Source: Phymorhynchus buccinoides
Lineage: Eukaryota > Mollusca > Gastropoda > Neogastropoda > Raphitomidae
Assembly (NCBI GenBank): GCA_017654935.2
Contig: CM065699.1
Coordinates: 38,556,950-38,620,949, forward strand
Direction of reading: 5' to 3'
Length of the DNA: 64,000 nt
The notes beneath the pieces were generated by a model that saw only the letters and a program-made list of their open reading frames with translations, made no database searches and had not been told where the DNA came from. Both the position numbers and the translations under genes were made by a program. Of the stretch, positions 62,505 to 64,000 are shown piece by piece. Within the stretch, counting starts at the first letter, position 1. Every line of letters begins with the position of its first letter.

Positions 62505-63280
62505 CACGTGTATGGGGAGCCGTTTGCACAAAACCATAGATAAGAGATATCAACAGTTTCAAAACACTTGCTAAGAGATATCAACAGTTTTAAAACCCTA
62601 GATAAGAGATATCAACAGTTTCAAACCCTCACTAAGAGATATCAACAGTTTAAAACACTGACTAAGAGATATCAACAGTTTCTACTGTGAAACATCCCCA
62701 ACTGGAAGAAGAAGAAGAAGAAGACTATGCAGAGACAAACACAGATCGAAAGGCAGACAGAAACAGTCTCACCAGAGGATCGACGCCAATTTTCATTGGA
62801 CGATATTAATAGAAGTTTCGGAAGGGGCAAAAGTGAAAGTTCATTTGCATATTGGGCCAAGGTATCGTCTGCTCCAAACTGCACAAGCGAACATTTTATG
62901 ACAAGCTTTTTGCAAATATTTGACGCGAAGGCTGGAAAAATGATATTGTTCTTGTTTTATTAGACATCGGCCTTTCTGTTTCAGTCGTGTGATGGCAGGT
63001 AGCGTGTTTTCTGACAATTTTCTGATGGTATTCACATTTGATAACAGACTGGGGTGGAGGGTGTCGCAGGCGACAAACTGTCGATATCTCTTAGTGTGTT
63101 GAAACAGTTGATATCTCTTATCTATGGTTTTGAAACTGTTGATATCTCTTATCTATAGTTTTGAAACTGTTGATATCTCTTATCTAGGGTTTTAAAACTG
63201 TTGATATCTCTTAGCAAGTGTTTTGAAACTGTTGATATCTCTTATCTAGGGTTTTGTGCAAACGGCTCCCCATACACGTG
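62505..63280. mobile_element. Foldback-like element with tandemly repeated arms
   Basis: Outer ends CACGTGTATGGGGAGCCGTT / AACGGCTCCCCATACACGTG are inverted. The left arm has five ~33-bp units with AAGAGATATCAACAGTTT and the right arm has about six inverted units (AAACTGTTGATATCTCTTA). A ~400-bp unique centre separates them. Terminal inverted repeats built from tandem subrepeats define Foldback/Galileo-type elements. Confidence 0.8.
62727..62963 (+). other. Open frame in the centre of the foldback element, unassigned
   Basis: 78 codons from ATG, including RRQFSLDDINRSFGRGKSES and KVSSAPNCTSEHFMTSFLQI. It is not repetitive and not a transposase that I recognise. Codon and residue usage look protein-like, so it might be captured sequence, but no splice or homology evidence supports it. 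Confidence 0.2.
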
Positions 63281-63577
63281 GCTATTCTAATGCTCTAAAT
63301 GGTTCCAGAGCAAAGGATATAGCAATAAAAAGGAAATGGCGGACCTCCCGCCCCTGGGGCGGACCTGCCCCGTTGTCCCCCATGATACTAGAAAAGTTCA
63401 CTTACTTACACTAGTTACAGCACTGAGCATCCTCAAGGACGCACATGTATGCTTTTCGCAGACCAAGTTTAATTATCTCTCTACTCTCTGCTGTGCGCGC
63501 GAGCATGCGCAAGGTATTACACATGAGAAGGCATATTCATGTAGCTTGTGTTGGTCGCATAGTGGCTTTTTAAAGAC

Positions 63578-63586
63578 ACCCCCCCC

Positions 63587-63633
<47 letters not shown>
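63578..63633. repeat. Poly-C plus CA microsatellite
   Basis: CCCCCCCCC followed by (CA)n of ~45 bp. Confidence 0.9.
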
Positions 63634-63637
<4 letters not shown>

Positions 63638-63834
63638 CGTGTCACATTCCCTCTTATGCTGGAAGATTTCTTACCAATAAACCGTGATTTTGACACGGGG
63701 TCTATAAGTGTTGATTGGGGACCCTTACATTTTCAAAAGGACCCTTAAAATTGTGCATAGCGGATCCCTAGGACCCTCACATTTCATCATCATTATGGGA
63801 AACCCTGATTATTTCTCAATTCCTTCTGCTTTCT

Positions 63835-64000
63835 CAGGGCTCCCAATCATCCCGCAAAGCAAGGGATCCCAGGGACTCCTTCACTTACAGTAGAGGGTCC
63901 TAGAGGCCTGGATAGAGGGTCCCAGTGGCATTGCGAATGCTAAAAAGAATTTTTCTAGTGCATCCCTGGGACCCCCTGCACATTCTTTTAGAGGGTCTTT
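63835..64000. mobile_element. hAT-like MITE (CAGGGCTCCCA ends), cut by window end
   Basis: CAGGGCTCCCAATCATCCCG start and interior (TCCCAGGGACTCCTTCACTT; ATTGCGAATGCTAAAA) match 35679-35896 closely. The last ~50 bp lie outside the window. Confidence 0.8.

Overview
The window looks like nuclear DNA of an invertebrate animal. Both genes have spliceosomal introns and animal family membership, and the rest is dense in short DNA transposons, retroposon tails and long GA/CT, GT/CA, ATT and CAT microsatellites. The repeat style and a fast-evolving, transposon-rich background resemble marine molluscs, probably gastropods, but the species is an inference. No prokaryotic, rRNA or CRISPR feature was seen.

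Region 1 (1-10.8 kb, + strand) holds the last eight coding exons visible here of WDR7 (rabconnectin-3 beta). They give 383 codons and a stop, with all seven exon junctions in consistent phase. The introns are full of microsatellites, MITEs and short broken copies ('echoes') of neighbouring exons. The 3' flank (10.8-11.5 kb) repeats the end of the coding sequence twice more.

Region 2 (11.5-23.9 kb) has no recognisable host gene. It is a mosaic of piggyBac-like TTAA elements, hairpin elements, hAT-like and TA-flanked MITEs, a retroposon-like family, one tRNA-like sequence and one hAT derivative that keeps only an N-terminal BED-type zinc-finger fragment.

Region 3 (23.9-43.9 kb, - strand) is the most striking part. 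Six exons, all joined by phase-2 introns, form a single open gene model of about 1540 residues. They are an acidic first exon, four homologous cassette exons that each carry two zinc fingers, and a large terminal exon with a fifth copy of the finger pair, a Crypton-like tyrosine-recombinase domain and a C-terminal Myb/SANT-like domain. The recombinase domain appears to lack its box I Arg, the box III His and the nucleophilic Tyr. This suggests a transposon-derived protein kept for DNA or protein binding, with an array of exchangeable finger cassettes. A relict acidic exon sits at 37.5 kb.

Region 4 (44-64 kb) has no host gene that I can support. It contains a 71-bp satellite (16 copies), a family of about 215-bp hairpin elements (four copies), two short TTAGGG-type arrays in opposite orientation, an AGGCCT-rich stretch near 55-57 kb, very long CT/GA and GT/CA tracts, and a Foldback-like element with tandemly repeated arms at 62.5-63.3 kb.

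Nested insertions with visible target-site duplications are common. They allow filled and empty sites to be compared inside the window itself.
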